Source of the DNA: an uncultured Lachnospiraceae bacterium | GTDB taxonomy: Bacteria > Bacillota > Clostridia > Lachnospirales > Lachnospiraceae | Assembly (NCBI GenBank): GCA_902803015.1 | Contig: CADCOL010000056.1 | Span: 1-6,536, forward strand | Length of the DNA stretch: 6,536 bases | Direction: 5' to 3' | Shown: positions 5,761 through 6,536 of the stretch, one piece after another | How positions within the stretch are numbered: the first letter of the stretch is position 1 | How the letters are laid out: every line of letters starts with the position of its first letter | Made by a program: the position numbers and the translations under genes | Notes under the pieces: generated by a model | What the model saw: the letters and a program-made list of their open reading frames with translations, nothing else | Database searches by the model: none | Told to the model about the DNA's origin: nothing

Positions 5761-5776
5761 ATGACAACGGCGTCAT
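5761..5776 (+). promoter_or_regulatory. ANTAR-type hexaloop hairpin 3 in the glnN leader
   Basis: ATGAC (5761-5765) pairs perfectly with GTCAT (5772-5776) around the loop AACGGC, with A1 and G4. The loop differs from that of hairpin 1 by one base. The 3' arm lies inside the 5' arm of the following large hairpin, the usual position of the P2 hairpin in ANTAR antiterminators. Confidence 0.72.
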
Positions 5777-5808
5777 TCCAATAATCGAATTGTGGAATGG
5801 CGCTTTCT
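5770..5808 (+). terminator. Leader hairpin/terminator 2, overlapping hexaloop hairpin 3
   Basis: GCGTCATTCCA (5770-5780) pairs with TGGAATGGCGC (5793-5803) over 11 positions with one G-U, around a 12-base loop. The T tract (TTTCTC) is poor, so it may terminate weakly. It ends 12 bases before the ribosome site at 5815-5820 and could instead affect initiation. Its base shares the GGCGTC...GGCGCTTT pattern with terminator 1. Confidence 0.6.
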
Positions 5809-5826
5809 CATTGAAAGGAGAAAACT

Positions 5827-6536
5827 ATGGAAACAGTAAAAGAGTATTTCGGATGTAACGTATTTGATGACAGAGAGATGAAAGCCAATTTACCCGCAAA
5901 GGTATACCAGTCTCTTAAGAAAACAATAGATGAAGGAGCAGTACTTGATGTCAGCGTAGCCAATATCGTGGCGGAAGCCATGAAAGAATGGGCACTTAAG
6001 AAAGGAGCCACACATTATACACACTGGTTCCAACCGCTTACCGGTATCACTGCAGAGAAACATGATTCCTTCATAAGCCCCTCTCCGGATGGCGGAGTCA
6101 TCATGGAGTTCTCCGGTAAGGAACTCATTAAGGGCGAGCCCGATGCATCTTCCTTCCCGACCGGCGGTATCAGAGCCACCTTCGAAGCAAGAGGATATAC
6201 AACCTGGGATCCGACCTCCTATGCATTCATTAAAGGAAAAACACTTTGCATTCCCACAGCATTCTGTGCATACGGCGGACAAGCGCTGGATAAGAAAACC
6301 CCGCTTCTTCGTTCCATGGAAGCTTTGAATACACAAGCACTTCGAATCTTAAGATTATTCGGAAACGATACCGCAAAGAGAGTTACCTCTTCGGTAGGTC
6401 CGGAACAAGAGTACTTCTTGGTACCCAAGGAAATGTATGACAAACGTCTCGACCTTCGCATGAGCGGCAGAACCTTATTCGGAGCAAAAGCACCGAAGGG
6501 TCAGGAGATGGACGATCATTACTTCGGAATCATCAA
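5827..6536 (+). CDS. glnN: Type III glutamine synthetase, N-terminal part (3' end outside window)
   Basis: The frame is open to the window end and gives 236 residues of a protein usually near 700. It makes glutamine from glutamate, ammonium and ATP in the cytoplasm, as a large two-ring oligomer. Hallmarks of GS-III appear in order: [12 protein letters not shown] (7-18), [14 protein letters not shown] (60-73) with TAEKHDSF, the segment [20 protein letters not shown] (95-114), [16 protein letters not shown] (116-131), LCIPTAF (140-146), [10 protein letters not shown] (154-163), the metal-binding GPEQEYF (191-197, Glu193 and Glu195), and [13 protein letters not shown]. The later catalytic motifs lie beyond the window. 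Ribosome site AAAGGAG (5814-5820) is six bases before the ATG. The long leader with ANTAR-type hairpins implies transcription antitermination control, presumably by the regulator at 3840-4427. With GltBD it completes the GS/GOGAT cycle. The call is secure. Confidence 0.96.
   Translation, partial: METVKEYFGCNVFDDREMKANLPAKVYQSLKKTIDEGAVLDVSVANIVAEAMKEWALKKGATHYTHWFQPLTGITAEKHDSFISPSPDGGVIMEFSGKELIKGEPDASSFPTGGIRATFEARGYTTWDPTSYAFIKGKTLCIPTAFCAYGGQALDKKTPLLRSMEALNTQALRILRLFGNDTAKRVTSSVGPEQEYFLVPKEMYDKRLDLRMSGRTLFGAKAPKGQEMDDHYFGII

Noticed and set aside
5641..5826. Glutamine riboswitch (glnA RNA motif) upstream of glnN
   Set aside because: I could not find the conserved glnA-RNA core. The visible structures fit ANTAR hexaloops and terminators better.
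5890..6336. 148-codon minus-strand frame inside glnN
   Set aside because: It is antisense to clear GS-III motifs and its translation is cysteine-rich and domain-free; a shadow frame.

Overview
This window looks like a chromosomal segment of an anaerobic low-to-moderate-GC Firmicute of class Clostridia, probably Lachnospiraceae-like. That assignment is inferred from codon use, AGGAGG-type ribosome sites, TTGACA/TATAAT-type promoters, and the mix of genes: bacterial GltBD, a type III glutamine synthetase (glnN) and a glnA-linked ANTAR regulator. No rRNA, tRNA, mobile element or CRISPR array is visible.

Layout. Positions 1-948 are the 3' end of gltB (glutamate synthase large subunit), followed closely by gltD (967-2451). 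A strong hairpin (2485-2521) separates gltBD from a short 390-residue type I glutamine-synthetase-like gene (2572-3744). Next comes an ANTAR-domain RNA-binding antiterminator with a receiver domain that has lost its phosphorylation residues (3840-4427). A bidirectional terminator (4428-4456) closes this nitrogen block. On the minus strand, a two-gene peroxide-stress operon runs leftward: a thioredoxin-type glutathione peroxidase (4960-5502) and then an OhrR-type MarR repressor (4492-4929). Its promoter is covered by a near-perfect OhrR operator at 5544-5572. A divergent promoter at 5607-5635 drives a leader of about 185 nt and then glnN (5827 to the window end, cut off).

How it fits together. 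GltBD and GlnN form the GS/GOGAT ammonium-assimilation cycle. The most striking feature is the glnN leader. It carries three small hairpins whose six-base loops all have A at position 1 and G at position 4, the known ANTAR RNA signature. Two of the three overlap the 5' arm of a terminator-like hairpin. The ANTAR protein encoded 1.4 kb upstream is the obvious candidate to bind them, so the window probably holds both the regulator and its RNA target. The GS-I-like protein next to the regulator appears to have lost the latch, flap and arginine residues expected of a true ammonium-using glutamine synthetase, so it may have another substrate or a sensing role. The gpx-ohrR operon is a self-contained autoregulated organic-peroxide response that sits between the two nitrogen blocks.
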